Source: Desulfopila aestuarii DSM 18488 (lineage in GTDB: Bacteria > Desulfobacterota > Desulfobulbia > Desulfobulbales > Desulfocapsaceae). From it: a DNA stretch of 64,000 bases. Of the stretch, positions 16,028 through 24,716 are shown piece by piece. A program made the position numbers and the translations under genes. Within the stretch, counting starts at the first letter, position 1; every line of letters begins with the position of its first letter. The notes under the pieces were generated by a model. It did not search any database. It worked only from the letters and a program-made list of their open reading frames with translations, and was not told the origin of the DNA. The stretch spans positions 19,397 to 83,396 of the forward strand of contig CAMBBS010000019.1 in the NCBI GenBank assembly GCA_945863875.1, in the 5' to 3' direction.

Positions 16028-16534
16028 TTGGAAACAATTGCAGTGTATAAAGAAGCGCGGGTTAAGGTCTACGGTATCACCGAAAAGGATGGTCGGGCCC
16101 TGGTCACGCTGTCCTTCCCGGCAAACCAGATGGAACAATGGGGGCAGAGAGTTGTGCTGCTGGAGGAGCATATAAAACGATTCGAGCTGGTCACGTATCA
16201 CGCCGCCGATAAAGAAAGGACTGAACTTCACCTGCTCTTTGACCAGATTCCTCCTGCACCATTACGCGACACGTTAGAAAAATGGGTCAAAAGCGATCAG
16301 CAGTCAACATTTCAACTCAGGCAGCCTGTGGATATATTATATCTGCATGGCCCTCATTTCCAAGATAGATTCGGCATAGCTGACATCGCCTTTGCTGCCC
16401 TCAAGCAAAACAATATTGAAATTCTGGTTTCCGGTTGTGCCGGGACAAGCATGTACCTGGTTACTCCGGCACACCAAGGGGCAACGACTTTAAAGCTTCT
16501 TACCGAAACCTTTCTCATACCGACCTCGGTATGA
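16028..16534 (+). CDS. ACT-domain-like small regulatory protein B
   Basis: About 168 residues. GGAGG lies 7 nt before the TTG at 16028, which is preferred to the ATG at 16010 that lies inside the ribosome site. It begins ETIAVYKEARVKVYGITEKDGRALVTLSFP, like the opening beta strand of an aspartokinase ACT domain, and ends FGIADIAFAALKQNNIEILVSGCAGTSMYLVTP, the classic ACT pattern of a helix followed by a strand with a small-residue turn. It is close to ACT-like protein A (25 bp) and likely forms a two-protein regulator with it. No kinase domain is present; the ligand is unknown, an amino acid being the usual case. Confidence 0.55.
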   Translation: METIAVYKEARVKVYGITEKDGRALVTLSFPANQMEQWGQRVVLLEEHIKRFELVTYHAADKERTELHLLFDQIPPAPLRDTLEKWVKSDQQSTFQLRQPVDILYLHGPHFQDRFGIADIAFAALKQNNIEILVSGCAGTSMYLVTPAHQGATTLKLLTETFLIPTSV

Positions 16535-16627
16535 GCAGAAGACAGCCGGCAAAAGCAAAGCAGCAGGAATTTCACCTGCGCACCTCGCCGGTCTTTGAGA
16601 CTCAGACTCTTTGCAGTTCTTGACCCT

Positions 16628-18163
16628 ATGATAGATTCAACCGAATTTGATACGAACGAAACCGAATGGAGGCTTCGGGTTTTTGATGCCCTGTCCTTTC
16701 CGACCCTCATTCTCAAACCGGACCGGACGATACTTGCGGCGAATAAAAAATTTCTTGAACGCAATAATCTCGGTGACAGAAAAATCGTCGGGAGAACCTG
16801 CAAGAGTATTTTTTCTGAAGATCAATCGATCAAACATCTCGCCTGTATCGGGGCAAACTGCCCTTTGCAGCGAGTATTGCAATCCAAACAGAATCAGTCC
16901 GTTGTCCACAAAAATATTACCGCTGATGGGGATATCAACTGGGAGGAACGGGTTTTCTCGCCAATTTTAGGGGAAAACGGCGAGGTGAAATATGTCATTG
17001 AAAGCCTCCGGGACATAACGAAAATTAAGCACCTGGAGAAAAAGTACAGCGACATCCGCCAGTTCATAGACAAAGTTTTGCAAAGTTCGGTCAGTGCCAT
17101 CATGGCCGCGGATCGCAAGGGTGAAATCATCCTGATGAATAAGGCCGCGGAGGACCTCTTTGGTTACTCCGCTCATGATGCAAACTTCGTCAATATTGAA
17201 GATTTCTATCCACCTGGTGTCGCCCGCGAAATTATGAAAAAACTTCGCGATAAAAATATCGGCGAGACAGGAAAACTTCCCAGTACCCAAGTCAGCATCA
17301 TCAACAAAAATGGTGAGCAGATCCCCGTTGAAATGACCGCTGCCATCATCTACGAGGATGGCCTGGAGGCGGCAACCGCAGGAATATTTAACGATTTACG
17401 AGAAAGACAGGCGGTCCAGAAAAAACTTGAGGAAACGGAAAATCAGCTTTTCCAGTCCGAAAAGCTCGCTTCTCTTGGCCGGCTGGCAGCTGGTGTCGCC
17501 CATGAAATAAACAACCCCCTGACCAGTATCCTCCTATACGGTAATCTCATGCGGGAAAAAATAGAGGAAAACCACCCCCTGGCGGTCAACCTCGACTACA
17601 TCCTCGAGGATGCCGAACGATGCAAGGACATTGTCAAAAACCTCTTGGCCTACAGTCGCCAGACCCGGCCTGCGAAAGATGTCTTTTACCTCAACAATCT
17701 GGTCAGCGAAAGCTTGCGGCTGATCCGCGACCAGAAACTTTTCATGAATGTGAAAATCATCAAAGATCTCGATGATTGCCAGATTCTGGTCAATGCCGAC
17801 AAAAACCAGCTCTGTCAGGTATTGATCAATCTGATCATCAATGCCATTGACGCCATGGAGGGCAGTGGCACCCTCACCCTCAGGACCTATCGCGATCGTG
17901 AGGCGCACAAGGCTTATATTGAGGTATCCGACACGGGAAGCGGCATTCCCCAGGAAAATCTGTCCAAAGTATTCGATCCGTTTTTTACCACCAAGGAAGT
18001 CGGCAAAGGTACCGGACTCGGATTGAGTATGGCCTATGGTATTCTGGAAGAAAACCATGGTAAAATATCCATTAAATATACTGGCCCGGAGGGCACGACA
18101 ATTCTCCTGGAACTTCCCGAAGAGCTGATCTCAGACGAGTTCCAATTCATGTCCATTGGCTGA
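16628..18163 (+). CDS. PAS-domain sensor histidine kinase
   Basis: About 511 residues and no transmembrane segment, so cytoplasmic. A first PAS domain (about 10-130) carries a Cys cluster (RTCKSIF ... LACIGANCPLQ) that could sense redox state or bind metal. A second PAS domain (about 145-270) is followed by a coiled linker, then the H box AGVAHEINNPLTSI, N box LINLIINAIDAM, G1 DTGSGIP, F box FDPFFTTK and G2 GTGLGLS. All kinase motifs are intact. The start at 16628 is chosen because the protein begins cleanly with the PAS region; the frame opens 11 codons earlier. No response regulator is directly adjacent; the CheY-like protein at 15028 is a possible target. Confidence 0.88.
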   Translation: MIDSTEFDTNETEWRLRVFDALSFPTLILKPDRTILAANKKFLERNNLGDRKIVGRTCKSIFSEDQSIKHLACIGANCPLQRVLQSKQNQSVVHKNITADGDINWEERVFSPILGENGEVKYVIESLRDITKIKHLEKKYSDIRQFIDKVLQSSVSAIMAADRKGEIILMNKAAEDLFGYSAHDANFVNIEDFYPPGVAREIMKKLRDKNIGETGKLPSTQVSIINKNGEQIPVEMTAAIIYEDGLEAATAGIFNDLRERQAVQKKLEETENQLFQSEKLASLGRLAAGVAHEINNPLTSILLYGNLMREKIEENHPLAVNLDYILEDAERCKDIVKNLLAYSRQTRPAKDVFYLNNLVSESLRLIRDQKLFMNVKIIKDLDDCQILVNADKNQLCQVLINLIINAIDAMEGSGTLTLRTYRDREAHKAYIEVSDTGSGIPQENLSKVFDPFFTTKEVGKGTGLGLSMAYGILEENHGKISIKYTGPEGTTILLELPEELISDEFQFMSIG

Positions 18164-18553
18164 GCCGCGCTATGCAGGCGATCTCACAGGGTATTACAGA
18201 TACACATGATCAATTTTTTTTATACCATGGCAAATGACTGCTCGACTCGTGAAATAAAAAACGGTATATTCTGTTCTGGTTCTCTTTGCCGCACCGGCCG
18301 TACTGGTGGCTGCGCGGAAAAACATCACAACGGAACAGCTTTTTTAGTAAGAAAAATCATTGAACAAAAGTACCTTTTGCACGGATTGCACATTCGGTAA
18401 TTAACAAGAATAAGGTGGAGATTAAGAGGAGGCAGCGAGTATCATTTATGAATATCAGGAATCTCATTCGGCGCAACTGATATATCATACATTGATAAAC
18501 CAATAACTAATTCCAATTATTGGAAAAAAAACTGAGGGTATAGAGATTTAACC
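18164..18553 (+). other. 390-bp intergenic region before the membrane Hdr operon
   Basis: No supported gene is present. A 64-codon frame at 18206-18400 lacks a ribosome site. A GAGGAGG (18427) precedes a 10-codon mini-frame starting at ATG 18449 (MNIRNLIRRN), spaced too widely for confidence as a leader peptide. A 7-bp inverted repeat (18500-18523) lies 30 bp before the next gene. Confidence 0.45.
18500..18523. promoter_or_regulatory. Inverted repeat, possible operator of the membrane Hdr operon
   Basis: CCAATAA and TTATTGG are perfect 7-bp arms 10 bp apart, within 31 bp of the start of the following gene. The position suits a repressor site. It is followed by A rather than T, so it is not a terminator for either strand. 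Confidence 0.3.
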
Positions 18554-20296
18554 ATGAATTTCAATATACTTAATGTACTAACAGGAATTGCTGTTGTCGT
18601 TTGTCTGGTCGGGTTGGTTTTTCGATTGTCCATCTGGTTTACCCAGGGCATTCGTCCCGCTTCAGCACCTTCTCTGCCGACCCTCAGTGCTGGCGGCAGA
18701 ATCGTTGCTGCCCTGCAAGGGGCTTTGCAGGTACTCTTCAGTTCCAGGATTGTTCTCTTCTGCAAATCGGTTTTCGTTGATCTCGTCTTTCAGAAACGCA
18801 TTTTTGATAAGAGCTTTCTCCGTTGGACAGCGCACTCCCTTATTTTCTTTGGCTTTATCCTGCTGTTTTTTATGCACGCCCTTGACTCACTAGTGTCTGC
18901 ATCATTGTTCAGTAATTATCAACCCACACTCAATCCCTTTCTTTTCCTGCGAAATCTCTTTGGTGTCATGGTCCTTGTCGGCGTGGGATTAGCCGTCTAT
19001 CGAAGACTTTCAATGAAAGCGCAGCGACTCAAGACCTATGCAAGTGACTGGACGGCTCTATTCTTTGTCGGGGTCATTATTTTTTCAGGTATGCTCCTTG
19101 AAGGCGCAAAAATATCCTCCTTCACGGTCTACCAGAATATGGTCGATGAATATGCCTCTGTGGACGAAGAGGAGGCAAAGGCCCTTGAGGCATTCTGGGT
19201 TGAGGAAAACGGAGTTGTATCCCCCCATGCCGTACAACCTTTTTCCGCGGAGCTCATTGCGCGAGGCCGCGAAATAAATGGTGACAGCTGCATTGAATGC
19301 CACGCTTCCAACAGAGCTGCTTTTGCAAGTTTTACCATAGCGAAAATCAGTCGCCCTTTCTCGGCAATGGTAGGTGATGCTGCCGCAGTAACCATATTTT
19401 GGTACCTGCATATTCTCGCCTCCTTGTCCTTTTTGGCCTGGCTGCCATTCAGTAAAATGTTTCACATCCTTGCCGCACCAGTCAGTCTCATCATCAAGAG
19501 TGTCACCGGCGATGAGATCAACGAACCGGCAAATATTCTCAACCGGCAGATGATTGGCCTCTCCGCCTGCACCCATTGCGGAACCTGTTCAATAGAATGT
19601 TCTTCAAGCATGTTCTATGAAACATTTAAGAATGATTTCATTCTGCCATCAGAAAAGGTTCAATACCTGAAAAGATTTGCCGCAAACAAGGAGCACGACC
19701 CCGGGATCGTAAAGCGTATGCAGCAGGGCCTGTATGTCTGCACCAGCTGTGACCGCTGCACCACCGTCTGTCCTTCCGGCATCAATCTGAAAGAACTCTT
19801 TGTCAGCGCAAGATACAGTCTGCTCACTGCCGGAACGCCGGAAACCACCATGCTCAGTCACTTCTCTTTTCCCCTGGCGCTGGCACAAAACTTTGTCGAC
19901 GACCATCTCAAAGCCCTGAAAAAGGTTACTGAGCTCTTTAAAAAGAATTTTCAGCATTTGTCGGATCTCACGTCCCCAATAACTCTTGGCAGGCCATCAC
20001 CTTTTGGCAATAACAGCTATAAAGGCTGTTTCTCCTGCCAACGCTGCACCAATATCTGCCCGGTGGTCAGAAGCTACGACAATCCGGTGGAAGCACTTGG
20101 CCTGCTGCCCCATCAGATCATGTTCAGTTTAGGTATCGGTAATGTGGAACTGGCCATGGGTTCCCAGATGATATGGAGCTGCTCCACCTGTTACCTCTGC
20201 CAGGAGCACTGCCCTAATCAGGTGGAACTTTGTGATATTTTCTATAACCTAAAGAATAGTGCCATTAACAAAATCGAGGCAGGAGCGAGTTCATGA
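18554..20296 (+). CDS. Membrane HdrE/HdrC fusion with a c-type haem motif
   Basis: 580 residues. About five transmembrane helices (5-27, 88-110, 130-150, 166-185, 278-300) form a NarI/HdrE-like cytochrome b module. The loop between helices 4 and 5 (185-275) contains CIECH (246-250), one c-type haem site, placing that loop in the periplasm. The C-terminal half holds four Cys sets: CTHCGTCSIEC (about 339), CTSCDRCTTVCP (about 397), CFSCQRCTNICP (about 492) and CSTCYLCQEHCP (about 543), i.e. two HdrC-like domains in tandem. It resembles QmoC, DsrM-DsrK and TmcC-TmcB but the domain order and added haem are unusual. It overlaps the following hdrB by ATGA. Likely role: electron exchange between menaquinone or periplasmic cytochrome and the cytoplasmic Hdr site. 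Confidence 0.85.
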   Translation: MNFNILNVLTGIAVVVCLVGLVFRLSIWFTQGIRPASAPSLPTLSAGGRIVAALQGALQVLFSSRIVLFCKSVFVDLVFQKRIFDKSFLRWTAHSLIFFGFILLFFMHALDSLVSASLFSNYQPTLNPFLFLRNLFGVMVLVGVGLAVYRRLSMKAQRLKTYASDWTALFFVGVIIFSGMLLEGAKISSFTVYQNMVDEYASVDEEEAKALEAFWVEENGVVSPHAVQPFSAELIARGREINGDSCIECHASNRAAFASFTIAKISRPFSAMVGDAAAVTIFWYLHILASLSFLAWLPFSKMFHILAAPVSLIIKSVTGDEINEPANILNRQMIGLSACTHCGTCSIECSSSMFYETFKNDFILPSEKVQYLKRFAANKEHDPGIVKRMQQGLYVCTSCDRCTTVCPSGINLKELFVSARYSLLTAGTPETTMLSHFSFPLALAQNFVDDHLKALKKVTELFKKNFQHLSDLTSPITLGRPSPFGNNSYKGCFSCQRCTNICPVVRSYDNPVEALGLLPHQIMFSLGIGNVELAMGSQMIWSCSTCYLCQEHCPNQVELCDIFYNLKNSAINKIEAGASS

Positions 20297-21225
20297 AATA
20301 CGCATTTTTCCAGGGATGCAACATCCCCATACGTATCCAGCAATACGCAACGTCCACCGAAGCGGTATTGAACAAATTCGGTATCGAACTCCAAGTTGTT
20401 CCCGACTTCAACTGCTGCGGCTATCCGGCACGCAACGTCGACGAGAAGGCCTATCTTCTGCCATCTGTTCGCAACATGGCCATTGCCGAAAAAATGAATC
20501 TGGATATCCTGGTTATCTGTAACTGCTGTTTTGCCAGTCTGCAGAAGGCAAAAAATGCTCTGACCAAGGACAGTCCGTTAAAAGATGAACTGAACGGCTA
20601 TCTTGCCAAGGAAGGATTGCAGTATAATGGCACCGCACAGATCAAACATTACCTGACCGTTCTCTATGAGGAGGTCGGAACGGAGAATATTAAAAGCCAA
20701 CTTGTCAATCAATTCAATGCGCTGAACATCTCGGTAATCCATGGCTGCCATATTTTAAGACCAAGAGAAATCACCACCTTTGACGACTCCTTTGTGCCGA
20801 AGATTACCGAAGAACTTCTTCAGGTTACCGGCGTAACGAGCCTTGACTGGCGAGGCAAGCTCGAATGCTGCGGCGCGGCACTCGCAGGAATCAACCCTGA
20901 GCTCTCCGAAAAACTGTTGCATGAAAAGATCACCGGCGCCCAGACAGCCGGGGCCGAATTTATAACCCCTATCTGCTCATACTGTCATTTGCAATTTGAC
21001 ACGGCTCAGAAAAACATGGCGGACGTCAACCCCTCGGCAAAGCTTCTGCCGGTACTTCTCTATCCGCAACTGCTCGGTCTGTGCCTTGGCATCGACGAAC
21101 AGAAACTGGGAGTCAGACAAAACAGTACCATTAATGCTGCAGATATAGCGCGTATTCACTCCCTTCTTGGGCCTCCGGTCGCAGACAAGAAAAAGAAGAA
21201 AAGAAAATCAGCGGCAGCTGCCTGA
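20293..21225 (+). CDS. hdrB: HdrB-like heterodisulfide reductase subunit
   Basis: 310 residues with two complete CCG domains: QGCNIP, FNCCGYPARN and CNCCFAS in the first; HGCHILRP, LECCGAALAG and CSYCHLQF in the second. These match the CX31-38CCX34-35CxxC ligands of the noncubane [4Fe-4S] clusters at which HdrB cleaves disulfides. Unlike the gene at 7529 it has Cys, not Sec, throughout. It is translationally coupled to the membrane HdrE/C fusion. It ends in a lysine-rich tail (KKKKKRKSAAAA). The physiological disulfide or other substrate is unknown, since these bacteria lack coenzyme M and coenzyme B. Confidence 0.9.
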   Translation: MKYAFFQGCNIPIRIQQYATSTEAVLNKFGIELQVVPDFNCCGYPARNVDEKAYLLPSVRNMAIAEKMNLDILVICNCCFASLQKAKNALTKDSPLKDELNGYLAKEGLQYNGTAQIKHYLTVLYEEVGTENIKSQLVNQFNALNISVIHGCHILRPREITTFDDSFVPKITEELLQVTGVTSLDWRGKLECCGAALAGINPELSEKLLHEKITGAQTAGAEFITPICSYCHLQFDTAQKNMADVNPSAKLLPVLLYPQLLGLCLGIDEQKLGVRQNSTINAADIARIHSLLGPPVADKKKKKRKSAAAA

Positions 21226-21343
21226 CGCGTTGACCGTGCCTGCGCCAAAAAAGACCCTCGCCACAAACAACACCCGATGCGGCGCCCTGTAGCGAAGACT
21301 ATATAACGCTGCCCCTGCAGGGTACCGGTGTTTTGACGAAATT

Positions 21344-21394
21344 AAAACCATCTCTCCATCCTGAGCGGAAGAGATGGTTTTTTTCTTTTTTTTT
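21344..21394 (+). terminator. Rho-independent terminator of the membrane Hdr operon
   Basis: AAAACCATCTCT and AGAGATGGTTTT form a 12-bp stem with a 14-nt loop, followed by a long T-rich tract. It lies 118 bp after hdrB and 107 bp before cooC. Confidence 0.88.
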
Positions 21395-21500
21395 CACTGA
21401 AAATGTTTACTATGCACATGAAGTTAAAAATTATGCCAAGATATGGCAAAATTCGAATGAATCTAATCATTTGCTTTGTATCTTTTTTTTGGAGACTTGT

Positions 21501-22262
21501 ATGAGTAAAGTTATAGCTTTTGCCGGAAAGGGCGGTGTTGGTAAAACTACCGTGGCATCACTGGTAATCCGTTACATGAGTGCATCAGGAAAATCTCCGG
21601 TGCTTGCGGTCGATGCCGATCCGAACAGCAACCTGGGAGAAACCATCGGCCTGGAAGTTCCGAAAACTATTGGTGACATTCGTGAAACCTACATGAAAGA
21701 TCCGCAGGGCATCCCTTCCGGGATGGATAAAATAAATTACCTCCAACTTCTTGTCGAACAGGCACTGATCGAAAGGCCAACCTTCGATCTTCTGGTTATG
21801 GGCAGGCAGGAAGGCCAGGGCTGCTATTGCATGGTAAATAACATCCTGAATAATTTCACAGACAAACTCAGCGCTCACTATAAATATATGATCGTTGACA
21901 ACGAAGCTGGGATGGAACACCTGAGCCGACGTACCAGCGGCCGGGTGGATATGCTCTATCTGGTCACCGATTACTCCCTGCGTGGCTTACGGGCTGTTCG
22001 ACGCATCCACACCATGCTCAAGGGGTTGAAGCTCGATGTGAAAAACCTGGCTATTGTCGTCACCCGAGGCCCGGAAAAGCTCAGCGACGCCTTTCTTGCA
22101 GAAGTCGCAGAAATCGGCCTGCCCATAGCCGGTGTTATCCCCAACGACGCTGCCCTGCTTGAATTCGATATGGAGCGCCGCTCCCTCCTCGAATTGCCCG
22201 ATGATTCTCTTTCTGTACTCGCCGTTAAAAAACTGATGGACGAACAATGTCCCGTTTTGTAA
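21501..22262 (+). CDS. cooC: CooC-type nickel-insertion ATPase for CODH / acetyl-CoA synthase
   Basis: 253 residues from the ATG at 21501, which follows TTTGGAGAC; the open frame extends 56 codons further upstream without family similarity. It has the deviant Walker A AGKGGVGKTT (about 8-17), switch I AVDADPNSNLGE, the family motif GQGCYCMVNN (Cys-x-Cys, nickel binding) and VDNEAGMEHLSRRT (switch II). It matches CooC/AcsF of the MinD-like ATPases. It matures Ni-Fe carbon monoxide dehydrogenase, implying a CODH/ACS elsewhere in the genome and so a Wood-Ljungdahl pathway that would use the MetVF product. Its own terminators flank it, so it is probably monocistronic. Confidence 0.9.
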   Translation: MSKVIAFAGKGGVGKTTVASLVIRYMSASGKSPVLAVDADPNSNLGETIGLEVPKTIGDIRETYMKDPQGIPSGMDKINYLQLLVEQALIERPTFDLLVMGRQEGQGCYCMVNNILNNFTDKLSAHYKYMIVDNEAGMEHLSRRTSGRVDMLYLVTDYSLRGLRAVRRIHTMLKGLKLDVKNLAIVVTRGPEKLSDAFLAEVAEIGLPIAGVIPNDAALLEFDMERRSLLELPDDSLSVLAVKKLMDEQCPVL

Positions 22263-22285
22263 TGGCCGCTGCCTTGTATTAACCA

Positions 22286-22321
22286 AAAAGGGAAATACCG
22301 TTATGACTGTATTTCCCTTTT
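22286..22321. terminator. Bidirectional terminator-like hairpin after cooC
   Basis: AAAAGGGAAATAC and GTATTTCCCTTTT form a perfect 13-bp stem with a 10-nt loop, 23 bp after cooC. Its A/T flanks would supply a T tail on either strand. Confidence 0.8.
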
Positions 22322-22475
22322 GCGTTGCTACTAAAAATATCATCATATTTGACCTGCTTTTGACCTATATCAAAGGCATTGTTGCGATTCACGTTATAAT
22401 TAACGCAACATTACCCCACTATCCATTAAGCAGATCAATTACGGATGCGGCGCACAATATCTCAGGAGAGTTCTT

Positions 22476-23150
22476 ATGAAATGCCCAGGCCAGGATATGA
22501 AATACTGGAAAGACGATGCAATCTTTGAAGCAAACTGTCCAAAATGTGGCTCCATTATTGAATTTTATAAAGACGATACCACCAGAAAATGTAGTCATTG
22601 TCAACATCGACTGGTCAATCCAAAAATGGATTTTGGCTGTGCCTCCTATTGCCAGTTTGCCGAGCAGTGCCTCGGGACACTGCCCGAGGAATTTATGGGA
22701 TCAAGAGAAGATTTGCTCAAAGACAAGGTCGCCGTGGAAATGAAACGCTACTTTCACGCCGATTTCAAAAGCATTCGAAAAGCCACTACTGCTGCCAGAC
22801 ATGCGGAAAATATTGGCAAAGCGGAGGGGGGAAACCTTGCGGTCATCCTCTGTGCCGCCTACCTCCACGATACAGGACAGGAGAGCGCCCGGTCTATCCT
22901 GCAAAAAGTTGGCGCCGGCGAACAAATGATTCTTGATATTTTCCGGCTTCTTGAAGACCAGGCCAGCCTGGGGCCAAATACTTTTCTTGAAGCACAAATA
23001 GTACATGACGCGTTGACCATCAACCAGCTCCAGGACGACCTGAAAGAGGGTCGAATCGACACTGACAGGGCTAAGCAACTCGTCGACCAACAGCTGTTGA
23101 CCGCCTCAGCTCAATCTATTGCGGCTGCTCTACTGCCAGAAAACCGCTAA
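22476..23150 (+). CDS. HD-domain protein with N-terminal zinc ribbon
   Basis: 224 residues. The N-terminus has two CxxC pairs (NCPKCGS and KCSHCQH, about 21-45) that would form a zinc ribbon, and a further Cys cluster, DFGCASYCQFAEQC. The remainder is an HD phosphohydrolase-like domain: KATTAARHAENIGKAEG and AAYLHDTG give the His...His-Asp metal site. GGAGAG precedes the ATG by 7 nt. It stands alone between two terminated genes. The substrate is unknown; nucleotide or phosphodiester hydrolysis is usual for the fold. Confidence 0.75.
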   Translation: MKCPGQDMKYWKDDAIFEANCPKCGSIIEFYKDDTTRKCSHCQHRLVNPKMDFGCASYCQFAEQCLGTLPEEFMGSREDLLKDKVAVEMKRYFHADFKSIRKATTAARHAENIGKAEGGNLAVILCAAYLHDTGQESARSILQKVGAGEQMILDIFRLLEDQASLGPNTFLEAQIVHDALTINQLQDDLKEGRIDTDRAKQLVDQQLLTASAQSIAAALLPENR

Positions 23151-23329
23151 AAAAAATGAAATAATGTTCCCAAGCACACTTTCTTTCCTTAAGCACTTCT
23201 GTATCCGCACCTTGTCTCTTGTTGTTATTTAAGATATTATCAAGACATACTTGGTTTTTTAGTACATCGACGGGATCCGGCTTCGTCGTACAAGATGTCA
23301 AAACTTATCATTATTTCAGCAAGGTGGCC

Positions 23330-24712
23330 ATGGCCTCGGTATTAATCGTCGACGACGAACGCAGCATGCGGGATTTTCTGAAAATTCTTCTTGAAAAAGA
23401 AGGTCATGAGGTAACGACAACAGACAGCGGAGCGCACGCTCTTGGGATACTCACCAAGCAATTGGTTGATGTCATAGTCAGTGATATCCGCATGCCCGGC
23501 ATGACCGGCATTGAACTCCTGGAAACAGTGAAGGAAAAATCACCGGAGTTGCCGATAATCCTCATCACCGCCTTCGCCTGCCCAGATGATGCAGTTCTGG
23601 CAATGAAAAATGGGGCGTTTGATTATATCAGCAAGCCCTTTAACGTCGACGAAATAAAATCGGTTATTGAATCAGCCACCAACAAAAACAGCCACAGCAG
23701 TAAATCGCAGGAACTCACCACAGCCTTTCCGGAAATCATTGGCAAGAGCCGGGAAATGTTGAAAATTTTCGACATGATCAGACGTGTTGCCCCTACTCCG
23801 GCCAACGTTCTTATCTATGGGGAATCAGGCACAGGCAAGGAACTCGTCGCCCAGGCGATTCATAATCACAGCAAGGTTGCCTCGCACAACTTCGTCCCCA
23901 TCACCTGCAGTGCCATCCCCGAAGATCTGATGGAAAGCGAACTTTTTGGTCATGTCAAGGGATCCTTTACCGGGGCAATACATGATAAAGCCGGATTGTT
24001 TGACGAAGCGGACAACGGCACCGCCTTTCTCGATGAAATTGGTGAACTGACACCTATTATCCAGACGAAACTCCTTCGCGTTCTCCAGGAAAGAGAGATT
24101 AAACCGGTTGGCGGGACACGAACAAAAAGAATCAATGTCCGGATCATTGCTGCTACCAACAAAATACTCGAAGATGAAATCAGGGCCGGCAGGTTCAGAG
24201 AAGACCTCTTTTACCGGCTTGCCGTTGTGCCGCTGCGTGTACCATCACTCCGGGAACGCAAAGACGATGTCCCCGTTCTGGTGAATCATTTTCTGAAAAA
24301 ATATTCCCGACGGCTTGGCAAGGAAATTCAAGAAATATCTTCCTACGCCCTGCAGGTGCTGATGAATTATAACTTCCCAGGCAATGTCAGAGAACTGGAA
24401 AATATAATTGAACGGGGCGTTGCTCTGGAAAGCTCGAATATTATCCTCCCGGAAAGTCTCACCTTTGCAGGCGGCATCAAGGAGTCCCCGCACGAGACCT
24501 CCTTCTCTTCCGCTAATCCTCTGATGCAGGCTGCGGAAAGTGAAGAGGAACTCTACGATCTCGGTATTGAAAAGGTGATTGAAAATCTTGAAAAACGACT
24601 CATTTCACATACCCTGACAAAAACCAACAATTCGAAAATGAAAGCTGCTGAGCTCCTGCAGATCAGTTTTCGATCTCTGCGTTATAAAGTGAAAAAATAT
24701 GGTTTAAGCTGA
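23330..24712 (+). CDS. Sigma-54-dependent response regulator, PilR/NtrC type
   Basis: 460 residues. The receiver domain (VLIVDDERSM, phospho-Asp in VIVSDIRMPGM about 53, Lys in YISKPFN) is followed by the AAA+ sigma-54 activator domain: Walker A GESGTGKE, GSFTGA (the sigma-54 contact loop, normally GAFTGA), Walker B TAFLDEIGEL and the arginine-finger region FREDLFYRL. A Fis-type helix-turn-helix ends the protein (KMKAAELLQISFRSLRYKVKKYGL). The ATG at 23330 follows AAGGTGG; the frame opens 37 codons earlier without similarity. It lies 4 bp before a PilS-like kinase, so they form a two-component system. No pilus genes are nearby. Confidence 0.9.
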   Translation: MASVLIVDDERSMRDFLKILLEKEGHEVTTTDSGAHALGILTKQLVDVIVSDIRMPGMTGIELLETVKEKSPELPIILITAFACPDDAVLAMKNGAFDYISKPFNVDEIKSVIESATNKNSHSSKSQELTTAFPEIIGKSREMLKIFDMIRRVAPTPANVLIYGESGTGKELVAQAIHNHSKVASHNFVPITCSAIPEDLMESELFGHVKGSFTGAIHDKAGLFDEADNGTAFLDEIGELTPIIQTKLLRVLQEREIKPVGGTRTKRINVRIIAATNKILEDEIRAGRFREDLFYRLAVVPLRVPSLRERKDDVPVLVNHFLKKYSRRLGKEIQEISSYALQVLMNYNFPGNVRELENIIERGVALESSNIILPESLTFAGGIKESPHETSFSSANPLMQAAESEEELYDLGIEKVIENLEKRLISHTLTKTNNSKMKAAELLQISFRSLRYKVKKYGLS

Positions 24713-24716
24713 CCCC

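Noticed and set aside
18206..18400. 64-codon frame before the membrane Hdr gene
   Set aside because: No ribosome site and no recognised pattern; treated as intergenic.
21501..22262. MinD or NifH identity for the ATPase
   Set aside because: The Cys-x-Cys motif in GQGCYCMVNN and length are those of CooC; MinD's membrane helix and NifH's Cys ligands are absent.
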